Below are positions 15,958 through 24,116 of a DNA stretch of 53,288 bases, in pieces. Numbering within the stretch: the first letter of the stretch is position 1; the number at the start of each line of letters is the position of its first letter. A program made the position numbers and the translations under genes. A model generated the notes under the pieces. The model did not search any database and was not told the origin of the DNA. It saw only the letters and a program-made list of their open reading frames with translations. The DNA comes from a virus. The DNA lies in the IMG/VR virus record IMGVR_UViG_3300037507_002397, positions 1 through 53,288 of that record. One strand, given 5' to 3'.

Positions 15958-17178
15958 TCAGGCCTGGATGCCGGTTGCGGTACAGAACGCGCTGGGTTGA
16001 GCGACACCAATGTCGACTTCCATTGCAGCCATAATCTGCGTTTGCATCTTGGCGAAGCTATCGCCGGCCACGTCGCTAGAGCGCAGCACCATCGTGCCCC
16101 ACTCGCCGAGATAGCACTGCGAGAAGTCGCCGAAAAGAATGGCGTTAGCCACGGTGCCAGAAATCGCGGTCAGTTGGTTGCTGATCGCGTACTTGTAGCC
16201 CATCAATTGAGGCGCACCGTTGAATTGACCAGCGCCGAACAGGCGACGCTCCATGTTGTAGCCGCTCGCGGAGTCAACCATCTTCGACAGGCCGGAGAAG
16301 GCAGACGAGTGCATAGCCCAACCGCAGTTGGCCAGATCCACATTGTCCGCGGACAGCTCCTGGATCATGTCGATCAGCTTTCCGTATGCAGCGTTCGCTG
16401 CGACCGAGCCGAAGCTCGTAACCGTATTGATGCCACTGGTCTGGAGGATGCCAGTCGGCTGACCAGACGCGCCGGTGCCAGCGTAGATCGCCGCGTCGAT
16501 AGCGATGCCAAGATCCTTGGCGATCTGCGCGCGCGTGATCTGCTCGGCAGCCGGGCTGCTGAGGTTGATAAGGCGGTTGGACAGGATGACGCGCGACGCA
16601 ACCGCGTGCGGAGTCATGTTCAGTTGACCGAAGGACAGATCCGAAGCGGTCACGCTGACATTTTCAGCGACCCAGTAGGCCGTCGAAGCGCCGGTGATCT
16701 TAGGAATCTGGACGGGCGAGCCCGACAGCGGCAGACGCTGGACACCGAGCGAGAGCGCGGTGATCCGCTTCTGGAGCAGCGGAATAATCATGTTTTCCAT
16801 GATCTGCACGGGGACGATGAAGCCGCCGGCCGAGTCGGTCGTGGTGCTCATGTCCTTGCCGATGGTCTTAGCCGCTTCCTTGCAGAGGTCGGCCTCGTAC
16901 TGGCAATCGCTGAAGTCGCGCGACACCAAACCCTTGGCGAGCTTGGCAAAGCTGAACTTGGACACGTCCTTTTCATCGAGACCCTTCACGACCGGAAGGG
17001 CCGCACGCTTGGCCTCGAAGGCGGCGATGGCGGCATCCGCTTCTTCCTTCGCCTTCTTTTCCAGCTTGGAGATCAGGTCGGTGTCACGCTTATCAAACTG
17101 CTTATTGATCTCGGCAAGCAGGCGCTCGGCGAGTTCTTGACCCTTGAGGGTCTCGGGGGTGTTGTTATCGGTCGGCAT
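15958..17178 (-). CDS. Major capsid protein (HK97 fold)
   Basis: The 406-residue product starts at ATG 17178, four bases after the protease stop; an in-frame upstream extension is not needed. Residues about 10-70 are a charged coiled-coil (the delta or scaffolding domain normally removed by the protease). The mature part carries HK97-type signatures: DSAGGFIVPVQ, the ALSLGVQRLPLSG strand, AYWVAENVSVTASD, HAVASRVILSNRLI, the ASGQPTGIL loop and a final MEVDIGVAQPSAFC. It builds the icosahedral shell. Order portal, protease, capsid is canonical. Confidence 0.95.
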   Translation of the reverse strand: MPTDNNTPETLKGQELAERLLAEINKQFDKRDTDLISKLEKKAKEEADAAIAAFEAKRAALPVVKGLDEKDVSKFSFAKLAKGLVSRDFSDCQYEADLCKEAAKTIGKDMSTTTDSAGGFIVPVQIMENMIIPLLQKRITALSLGVQRLPLSGSPVQIPKITGASTAYWVAENVSVTASDLSFGQLNMTPHAVASRVILSNRLINLSSPAAEQITRAQIAKDLGIAIDAAIYAGTGASGQPTGILQTSGINTVTSFGSVAANAAYGKLIDMIQELSADNVDLANCGWAMHSSAFSGLSKMVDSASGYNMERRLFGAGQFNGAPQLMGYKYAISNQLTAISGTVANAILFGDFSQCYLGEWGTMVLRSSDVAGDSFAKMQTQIMAAMEVDIGVAQPSAFCTATGIQA

Positions 17179-17182
17179 GGTT

Positions 17183-18250
17183 TTAGTTTTTGTTGCCCCC
17201 CGCAACTTCCCCACGCTCAAGAGCCGCGCGCAACCGGGACTCGAAGGACTCGCTGAAGAGTTCGTCGTAGCTCTTGGGTTGCGTATGGCACTCGGCGTGT
17301 TGGTCGAGCGTGGCGGAAGGGGCTTCTGGCACGCTCGACCTGTTCTTATTGACTGCCTGCGAGGCGAGCTTGCGGCGCATGATCTTGACGCTCTTTTCCA
17401 GCGCCTCAATCTTTTGCGTTTGCAAGCGCACCTCGGCGAGCAGTTCTGATTTCATCTCACCAAAGAGCGCGGCAACATCCAGAGTGGTGGGATGCTGCGC
17501 GACTTCCTCTGTCTTGTCTTCCTTCGGCAGTTCGGGCACAACGATCTGCGTCTTAGCCGGCAGACCGAGCGCATCGAACAGCCGCGAAACTGTCTTTTCG
17601 CTCACCGCGCCAGACTGCGCGAAGCTCTTAGCCGCGCTCATCAGCGCATTAGGGTTGGCAGGAATGGAGCACTGGGAGAGCTCGATCTGCTCCTGCTTTT
17701 CGTAAAGGACACCATACGCACCAAGCCCCGCGGCTTCGCGCTTCTCCGGCGTGTCCGGGTAGCTGGACTTCGTAGGAATGAATCCGACCGAGACGGCCTT
17801 GATGAAGCCGCCGTCCACCAGTCGATAGATCAGGTCGGCTTCGGGGTTCATCTCCGCAGTCGCGTACTCGATGGACTCGAAGAGCGCCGGCGTGTTGTCG
17901 CGCTTCGCGCCCTTCTCAAAGTCGAACACGCGGCCGATGGGCAGCGAGGATGCATCGTGGCCCCACAGCGCAACCGGGTTCTTCTTGAAGTTTTTGAAGT
18001 CCCAGCCGCTCACGCGAATGATGTCGCCGGCCCTATCGGCGGTCTCGTCGCTGGCGATAAAGCGGAAGCTGCGGCCACGCTCGCCCTTCTCAGGATCGTT
18101 TATAGCGGCGGTGCGCCAGTGCGGCACACTGTCACGCTTGATTGCGATGACGTTCTCAATCTTCTCGGCTGCAAGTTCTTCTACGCTGGCGATGCCGCGC
18201 AAGATCCGCTCGGAGAGTTCCTTCAGGTTATTTGTGATGATCTCGGTCAT
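17183..18250 (-). CDS. Prohead maturation protease (HK97 gp4-like) with long carboxyl tail
   Basis: The 355-residue protein lies between portal and capsid. The catalytic pair expected for herpesvirus-like prohead serine proteases is visible as His98 (ALWGHD) and Ser154 (IKAVSVGF), with the supporting RAGDII and LPIGRV strands. Residues beyond about 215 are an extra ~140-residue helical and polar tail (coiled-coil around FGEMKSELLAEVRLQTQKIE), longer than in HK97 and possibly a scaffold segment. It cleaves the capsid delta domain after assembly. Confidence 0.92.
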   Translation of the reverse strand: MTEIITNNLKELSERILRGIASVEELAAEKIENVIAIKRDSVPHWRTAAINDPEKGERGRSFRFIASDETADRAGDIIRVSGWDFKNFKKNPVALWGHDASSLPIGRVFDFEKGAKRDNTPALFESIEYATAEMNPEADLIYRLVDGGFIKAVSVGFIPTKSSYPDTPEKREAAGLGAYGVLYEKQEQIELSQCSIPANPNALMSAAKSFAQSGAVSEKTVSRLFDALGLPAKTQIVVPELPKEDKTEEVAQHPTTLDVAALFGEMKSELLAEVRLQTQKIEALEKSVKIMRRKLASQAVNKNRSSVPEAPSATLDQHAECHTQPKSYDELFSESFESRLRAALERGEVAGGNKN

Positions 18251-18254
18251 ATCT

Positions 18255-21071
18255 CTAGGGTTCCGGGACGATCGCCATCAGGAGACAGCGGCAGTTGATA
18301 ACTTCCTCGGCCGGCGCTCGATCGTCGCCGGGGTAGGCAAGCTGGGGCTTGAAGTCTTCGCCGAGAGGGCGGATCTGGCCGTCGAGTTCCTGATGGGTCT
18401 CGCGCACGTCGTCGTCACGCTCGCTGATCCATTGAACCTGCTCCACGCCTTCCTCGCGCATCTGTAGCTCGCGCGCGGTGTTCGTGGCCTTGGTAATCTC
18501 CGTGCGTGCGATCACGCCAGCGCGGCCTGTCTTGTCCGCGAAGACTTGCTTCAGCGATCCCTCAAGCTCCGGCAGAACTTCCTCGATGCGCTGGCGCATT
18601 TCGACAAAGCTCGACGGCTGGCCGAGCTCTTTGTCCAGGGTATTCTTGACGCGCTTGGCAACGGTCGAATGCACACCCTCGACGACCTTGATCTTCTGGG
18701 TCTCGAGCGCGCGCACGATTCGCGGATCGGACATCGGCAGGCTGATCCCGCCCAGCTCTAGCGCCTGATCTTTCAGAGCGGCCTTGAACGCTTGGCTCAA
18801 AACATCGTCAAGAGCCTTGTTTAGGTTTTCCAGCCATTCTTTCGGGTCGGGTACAAGTGCCGAAACAAACGGGTTCGGCGTTGCCTCGTCGGCCTTGGTG
18901 ACTAGCTCACTGAAGTCCTTGCCAGTTTCTGCGAATCGCCGGAGCTTGCGGAGCAATTCGCGCTCATAGCCGGCCAGCCACTTGCCGACGTTCTTCTGCG
19001 CCCTCTTTTCAAAAGGCAGCGAGACATCGCGCAAGAAACGACGGAAGTATTCCGCGCGGGCTTCGCGGGTTTCGAGCGGGCCCAGCTTGATCGACGGCTC
19101 CATGCCGGCAGCAGACTTCTCGCGCTCCGCATCAATGCGGGCGACAAGATCCTCTGCGTAGGCTTGAGCGCGGGACGCGCTGGTAGAGCTTGATCCTCCG
19201 CCCCAGAGCAGCATCGAGACCAAGCCGGGTGTGATTTCGTCACCCTGCACGGCCTCCAGATCAACCTTATGCCGCGCAATCCAGGGGCCGATCTTCCGCC
19301 ACTTAGCCTCGGTGACCTCACCGGCCGCCATCTTGCGAGCGTCCTCCACCGTCTGAGGCTTGAGTCCTTGGCCGCTTTCGCCAGCTTCGTGTAGCTTGAT
19401 GCCGCGGCGCGCGCTCGCGCGCATATAGGCCGGTGGTGCAAGGTCGATAGCCTTGACCTCATGCGCTGCAATATCCCGGCGCCGCATAATGAGGAAGGCT
19501 GGATCGACGGCCGCGGCCACCGGTGCTGGCGCAGGCGCTGGCGCTTCGTTTACGCCGCCCACAATGCGCCGAGCTTCCTCCTCGTCGATAAACGGGAAGG
19601 CAGCGAGGATCGTAGTCACCGCACCTTCGACGGTCAGCAGACCCTCGGAGACTGCGCGGAGGATGTCGAGTAGGCTGGAGACTTGCGCCCCGTTCAGGGC
19701 TTGATCGGCAACAACGGCCGTCTGATCCTCGGCCGGATCGGGCTCATCCTCGGTCTCTATTTCCTCGGACTCGTTCTCCTCTTCGTCCTCGTCCATTTCC
19801 TCGGACGCGAACACGGAGCCGTCGATGTCCAGCTTCAGCGCCTTGACCAGCTCGCCCAGATCCACGCCGGTAGCCAGCGAAATCTCGGCGGCCACCTTGA
19901 GGCGCGCGCTCTGATCGTTCCGCAGAGCCTCGATGCCAGCGAAGTCGAACCCGAAGACATACTGCCGGAAGCGCGGGTCAGCCATCCGCGGGATAAGCTG
20001 CGCGTTGATCTGCGCCTCGACGGTCTTCAGGTAGCCGACGACCGCGATCCAGAACTGCCGCCACGCCTCCTGGAGGTTGGAGTAAGTCGAAGCGTCCGGA
20101 GAAATTAGATGCACCGGGACTTCAAAGGTCGACGCCACGACATCGCGCGACCAAGTGAGTAGGTCGATGTACTGCATCCGATCCGGCGTGGCCGGGTTCG
20201 GCACAATCTTCGGGCCGCCGCCTAGGATCTTCAGTCCACCCGCGGTCTCCGCGTCCTGCGTCGCAGCATCGAGGTCGGACTGGAAGGACTCGAGCGCGTC
20301 GCGCTGGATGTCGTGGTCGTAGGTCACAAACGCGCCCGGGCCGCCGGAGCGCATCTGCGCTTCCTGTTGGCGCTCGGCTTGGAAGGCGATCTGAAGCTGC
20401 CGGTTGGCGACCTCTGCCGCGCCAAGGCCGCGGATCGGGTCGGCCGGATCGTAGTCCCGGAACTGAACAACGCTTGACCAAGGTGCGCGCAGCCGCTGAT
20501 TTCCTGCGGTCTGGAAGTACCAAAACGCGGGACGGCCCATGTCGTCTGGGTCATACTCAACCGCATCGCCGTTGACCGGCATGATCGAAAAAGGCAGCGT
20601 GATCGGCCCGTCAAATGGCGCCCAATTGCCATCGGTAGACTTGGGCCCGAACAAGAACCAGAAGCTCTCTCCTGATAGCTTGCGGTGGACAACATCAGCC
20701 TCGGCCAGTTGTGCCCAAGTCATATCCCGGTTCGGTCTCAGCAACTGCTGGAGAAAAGGATCGGACTCTGGGACTTCTTCGGCGTTTGCGCCCGGGCCGT
20801 TCCACATCATAGGGCGCACGCTTGCCGATGCGCGCGACCATAGCCGGCAGCAGAGATTGACAATCCATGACTGCTCGAACGGCTGCGATAGTTCAAAAGC
20901 TCCGGCCATCGACGGCCGAACTGCGAATCCGTTAGATTGAAAAAGAGTTTCTAGGCTTTTGGCTTTCCCATTGAATCTAGAAGCTCCGGCCATAGTGCCA
21001 AGATGCTCAAGATGATAGGATCCCTCACGGGCTGAAAAGGGCTTGACGCGGTTACGCCTAGACAGACTCAC
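18255..21071 (-). CDS. Portal protein fused to ARHxVD/LWGG domain and MuF-like carboxyl domain
   Basis: This 938-residue protein joins three parts. The first ~420 residues are an HK97-type portal (SWIVNLCCRLWSR, SFWFLFGP, GLGAAEVANRQLQIAF, STYSNLQEAWRQFW). A very acidic linker follows (DEDEEENESEEIETEDEPD). The middle contains a RRGIKLHE to IARHKVDLE to MLLWGGG pattern seen in other phage head proteins. The last ~95 residues match the Mu F head-morphogenesis domain (ARTEITKATN, ERDDDVRETHQ, INCRCLL). The listed start is GTG; ATG at 20993 (MAGASRF) is an alternative, and no strong ribosome site decides. It forms the DNA-entry ring. Confidence 0.9.
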   Translation of the reverse strand: MSLSRRNRVKPFSAREGSYHLEHLGTMAGASRFNGKAKSLETLFQSNGFAVRPSMAGAFELSQPFEQSWIVNLCCRLWSRASASVRPMMWNGPGANAEEVPESDPFLQQLLRPNRDMTWAQLAEADVVHRKLSGESFWFLFGPKSTDGNWAPFDGPITLPFSIMPVNGDAVEYDPDDMGRPAFWYFQTAGNQRLRAPWSSVVQFRDYDPADPIRGLGAAEVANRQLQIAFQAERQQEAQMRSGGPGAFVTYDHDIQRDALESFQSDLDAATQDAETAGGLKILGGGPKIVPNPATPDRMQYIDLLTWSRDVVASTFEVPVHLISPDASTYSNLQEAWRQFWIAVVGYLKTVEAQINAQLIPRMADPRFRQYVFGFDFAGIEALRNDQSARLKVAAEISLATGVDLGELVKALKLDIDGSVFASEEMDEDEEENESEEIETEDEPDPAEDQTAVVADQALNGAQVSSLLDILRAVSEGLLTVEGAVTTILAAFPFIDEEEARRIVGGVNEAPAPAPAPVAAAVDPAFLIMRRRDIAAHEVKAIDLAPPAYMRASARRGIKLHEAGESGQGLKPQTVEDARKMAAGEVTEAKWRKIGPWIARHKVDLEAVQGDEITPGLVSMLLWGGGSSSTSASRAQAYAEDLVARIDAEREKSAAGMEPSIKLGPLETREARAEYFRRFLRDVSLPFEKRAQKNVGKWLAGYERELLRKLRRFAETGKDFSELVTKADEATPNPFVSALVPDPKEWLENLNKALDDVLSQAFKAALKDQALELGGISLPMSDPRIVRALETQKIKVVEGVHSTVAKRVKNTLDKELGQPSSFVEMRQRIEEVLPELEGSLKQVFADKTGRAGVIARTEITKATNTARELQMREEGVEQVQWISERDDDVRETHQELDGQIRPLGEDFKPQLAYPGDDRAPAEEVINCRCLLMAIVPEP

Positions 21072-21130
21072 GCTTGTGAGTCTATAAGCAAAATGAACAG
21101 CGTCGATTGGCCGTGGGATAGGGTGAACGA

Positions 21131-21340
21131 ATGCCGAAAAAAGAGCAGGCTCTTCTAGGAGCCTCTAAGGGTCGGGTCTACATGACCGTTGTGATGCCCT
21201 CGCATTTGCGCGACGCTGTGCGCGAAGCGGCAAAGATGGAGGATCTTCCTCCTGCTGCTTTCATGCGGATGGTGGTTGTGCAATGGATCAGCGCGCAGCG
21301 TCAAACACAGTCGAAGAAAATGCGAAACCCGATTCGCTAG
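21131..21340 (+). CDS. Ribbon-helix-helix-like small protein on the opposite strand
   Basis: The 69-residue product runs against its neighbours, between portal and large terminase, and its end overlaps the terminase end by four bases. The sequence has an RHH-like plan: a strand (KGRVYMTVVMPSHL), then two helices (RDAVREAAKMEDLP, AAFMRMVVVQWIS). Such proteins are usually dimeric DNA-binding repressors. The ~60 bases upstream are gene-free and could hold its promoter opposite the portal start. It could be a regulator, or a spurious frame; the pattern and tight fit favour a gene. Confidence 0.6.
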   Translation: MPKKEQALLGASKGRVYMTVVMPSHLRDAVREAAKMEDLPPAAFMRMVVVQWISAQRQTQSKKMRNPIR

Positions 21341-22935
21341 ATACGCATGACGCGAATCGTGGGCCGCGATGCGCTCTTGCGCGCGAGTCCTAGGATGCAA
21401 GCGTCCAAGTCATCCGGCGATCGGCCGTAGCGTTCGCGTATCTCGTCTTTCGATTCTCCAAGCTCGGCCATGCTGCCACGCGCAGCTTCTCGGAAGTTGT
21501 ACGAGTACCAGCACGCCTGCCGCCAGAGTTCCGCGTATTTGCGCGGAATGGCAGCGCGCTGCTCCTCGAGCAGTCGGCGAAGCGTCCAGTGCATCTCGCC
21601 GCGCATGTTTCGGAAGAGCGTTTGCCCGGTCAGCTGCTTCCAGCCGTACCGAGGACTTGCGCCGAAGTCTACCGCATCGACTTGGTGGCCTGTCTGCTTT
21701 AGCCGGTCGGCAACTCCCTTGCCTAAGCCGGTCGCGTCTACATGGACATGGGCCGCAGGAACCGGCCCGGAAGCATCACCCCATGCAGACATAAGTTCTA
21801 GGATGACACCAACCGTCGCCATCGTGTCTGGAGAACGCCACTCATGCCGCGCCGCGATTGTGTTTCCAATCCAAAGATAGGCCACGCTCGGGTCGCTTCC
21901 ACCGCCGCCGATGTCTACGCCGATGTGCCGATCCTCGCCTTCCTGCGGGAGATCGGCGCAGGACTCGAGCAGTGCCCGCGGGATCAGCGCGCGATCCAGA
22001 TCGACCGTAGCAGGAAGGCCATAGACGAATACACGCGTGAACGCTGAGTCGATGCCGTGACTCTTGACCATCGCGCGCCGCCAGTCGGCAGGCTGTATTT
22101 CCTCTGGGATCCCGTGAAAGCACTTGTCCGCGGCGTGCGGCTCCCAGTTCGGATTCGGCAGCTCTTCGCCGGCGACATGGATCCGATGCCAGCTCGATCC
22201 GCGCCGCCACCAGCGCGCGGTCGGGTGGTCGCTGTTCTCGTCGAATGTCGGGTTACACTGCGCGAGGACATACACATTCTTGCCAGCCATCGAGCCCTCG
22301 AGGCGCTCAAGGATTTCCTTGTCGATCTCCGCGGCTTCGTCCAGCACGATCAGCAGGCGGTGGGCCGTGCGCTCGATCTTGTACAGCGCCTCGCTCGCGG
22401 TCGCCAGCTTGAGCTCGCCGGTGTCCTCCGCATCACGCGCAAGGTCTACGCCGGCGTGGAATCCTTGAACCGTGCCGGCATCGCCGGCCGAGAAGCCAAG
22501 CGCGTACCACTCTGGCGCAATCTCCCATTTGAACCCATGCGGTTTGCCTGGAAGCGACTGCCGCGCATTGGCATGGAACGCGCGGATCTTCTGCCATAGA
22601 CCGTACTCGACCTGGCGCTGACTGCCCGATGTCGTCAGCACCGTGGTCGGGCCGGTACACATCATCGCCACCACGATCTCCGCGGCCGTGTGCGTCTTCG
22701 AGTTCTTCCGCGGGCCGCAGACCATCACGAAGCGATGCTGCATGAGCGCGCGCTGGAGATACTTCTGGAACTCCCATTGCTTGTGGCCCAGCACCTCGGT
22801 GCAGAAGCGCGGCAGGTCGCCGTCGTACTTCGCGTGCTGGGCAGCCGAAGATTCTGGGAAGGCCGCGCGCTTCGCGTCCTGCCAGATCGAGCGGACAAGC
22901 TCTAGCTCGTCATCACCGAGGCTCGGTCTCTGCAT
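21337..22935 (-). CDS. terL: Terminase large subunit
   Basis: The 532-residue packaging motor has an ATPase half with a Walker A-like CGPRKNSKTHTAA near residue 75 and Walker B LLIVLDEAAEI near 195. The nuclease half has the acidic residues in HIGVDIGGGGSDPS, HVHVDATGLGKG and SPDDLDACILGL. It pumps DNA through the portal and cuts concatemers. The ATG overlaps the end of the small subunit by 23 bases. Since the contig closes as a circle, headful packaging is plausible but not shown by this sequence. Confidence 0.96.
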   Translation of the reverse strand: MQRPSLGDDELELVRSIWQDAKRAAFPESSAAQHAKYDGDLPRFCTEVLGHKQWEFQKYLQRALMQHRFVMVCGPRKNSKTHTAAEIVVAMMCTGPTTVLTTSGSQRQVEYGLWQKIRAFHANARQSLPGKPHGFKWEIAPEWYALGFSAGDAGTVQGFHAGVDLARDAEDTGELKLATASEALYKIERTAHRLLIVLDEAAEIDKEILERLEGSMAGKNVYVLAQCNPTFDENSDHPTARWWRRGSSWHRIHVAGEELPNPNWEPHAADKCFHGIPEEIQPADWRRAMVKSHGIDSAFTRVFVYGLPATVDLDRALIPRALLESCADLPQEGEDRHIGVDIGGGGSDPSVAYLWIGNTIAARHEWRSPDTMATVGVILELMSAWGDASGPVPAAHVHVDATGLGKGVADRLKQTGHQVDAVDFGASPRYGWKQLTGQTLFRNMRGEMHWTLRRLLEEQRAAIPRKYAELWRQACWYSYNFREAARGSMAELGESKDEIRERYGRSPDDLDACILGLARKSASRPTIRVMRI

Positions 22936-23605
22936 CCTCGACTACCTCTGCCGGCTCAACATCGTGACCCTGCGCGCTGAGTTTCAGCACCTGCACCTCC
23001 ATGCGGTTGACCACATTCTGCGCGATGGCCGGCGGGCATTCTTCCTTGACGATCTCGAGCACGCGTGCGATCAGCACCCCGACTTGCTGCATATTCAGGT
23101 TCTGCCGGCGCTGCATCCTGATCTGCCAGACGGCCTCGACACGCTTGGCGAGCCGTTCAGCTTGGATCGATAGCTCGGAGATCGCGCGATCCTCTAAAGC
23201 CCCATCGCGGAGCAGGATGCCGAGATCGCGCATGGCAATATTCTGTGCTTCGGCATCACCAGAAGCGTTAGCCTCCGACAGCGCCTCCCACATGTCCTTG
23301 GCGCGCTTGCGGAAGTCCGGCGTGTCGGCCTGCGCGACGCGCTCACCAGTCCGCTGCAAGCAAGCCTCGAGCAGCGCGATCGGCTCCTGCAAGTCAAGCA
23401 ATGATGCGTCTTGAATCGCTTGTTGGTATGCCTCCGACAGCGCGGTTGCCTTGAGCGCCTTAGCGTAGCGGCCGTGCTTGAGCCTTCCGCCTGATCCTCG
23501 CGCCCCTCCGTGCATATAACAGACCTTTTTTCCGATGCAGGGCGGCCGACCGCAACGAACGCCAGCGCGATTGGTCGCGTGGCACGTAACTTTGAAATGA
23601 CTCAC
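22913..23605 (-). CDS. Terminase small subunit-like protein with zinc-knuckle
   Basis: Start chosen at GTG 23605, overlapping the previous stop (GTGA); this gives 230 residues. The first ~45 residues contain a cysteine/histidine cluster (CHATNRAGVRCG, IGKKVCYMHGG) and a GSGGRLKHGRYAKAL basic segment typical of the HGG-type small terminases and related phage DNA-binding proteins. A long helical region follows. It directly precedes terL, supporting DNA recognition during packaging. The name is inferred from motif and position. Confidence 0.75.
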   Translation of the reverse strand: MSHFKVTCHATNRAGVRCGRPPCIGKKVCYMHGGARGSGGRLKHGRYAKALKATALSEAYQQAIQDASLLDLQEPIALLEACLQRTGERVAQADTPDFRKRAKDMWEALSEANASGDAEAQNIAMRDLGILLRDGALEDRAISELSIQAERLAKRVEAVWQIRMQRRQNLNMQQVGVLIARVLEIVKEECPPAIAQNVVNRMEVQVLKLSAQGHDVEPAEVVEDAETEPR

Positions 23606-23829
23606 GCCTTTGCTTCCTGTGTTTTGATCTCTGCCCTTGCCAGCTTGTAGTGCATTGCCCACTCCGGCTCGCGCCAGCTTGGGTGCGCTAGTAAAACATC
23701 CCGCATCCGTCCGGGTGCGACCTGAACGACCCGGCATAGCAGCGGCAGCCGGCCGTATTTGTGCGGATTGTTTGGACGGTAGTAGACACGTTCGCCGGGT
23801 CGAACCCAGTCGGGAATGGACGCATTCAT
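23602..23829 (-). CDS. Small hypothetical protein
   Basis: The 75-residue product is overlapped by its neighbours at both ends (ATGA, GTGA), indicating translational coupling with the terminase genes. It begins with WVRPGERVYYRPNNPHKYGR, a small beta-barrel-like pattern, followed by a Trp-rich stretch and a helical end. No family is recognised. Confidence 0.7.
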   Translation of the reverse strand: MNASIPDWVRPGERVYYRPNNPHKYGRLPLLCRVVQVAPGRMRDVLLAHPSWREPEWAMHYKLARAEIKTQEAKA

Positions 23830-24116
23830 GCCTTAGCGTCTGCGCGTTCTTTTACGCGCTCATGATGATAGTTCAGATACAGGACGCGCGCGCCGTTGCG
23901 CTTGGACAGATAAACAACCCTGCGCCGATACACATGGATCATGGGAGCTATGGCAATACCCATTTGTTTGTCTTGCTTCTCGATCGTATATGCGGACAGC
24001 TCCAGCTCTGCGCCGCATGAATGCGACTGAAACTCTACGCCGTCACGCGGCCCACCGATCAGCCGGATCCAGTGAGGCATCGGCAGCGGACTCTTGATGC
24101 TAGGAGTCTCAGACAC
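23826..24116 (-). CDS. Small hypothetical protein
   Basis: The 96-residue product contains IRLIGGPRDGVEF, a motif found in many short phage proteins near terminase or replication genes (GGPxDG turn), and then a HVYRRR strand-type segment. It overlaps both neighbours slightly. Function unknown. Confidence 0.7.
   Translation of the reverse strand: MSETPSIKSPLPMPHWIRLIGGPRDGVEFQSHSCGAELELSAYTIEKQDKQMGIAIAPMIHVYRRRVVYLSKRNGARVLYLNYHHERVKERADAKA

Noticed and set aside
15997-17256. Long plus-strand open frame of 419 codons opposite the capsid gene
   Set aside because: It is the complement of the high-GC capsid coding sequence, is rich in Arg/His, and has no ribosome site or neighbours in that direction.
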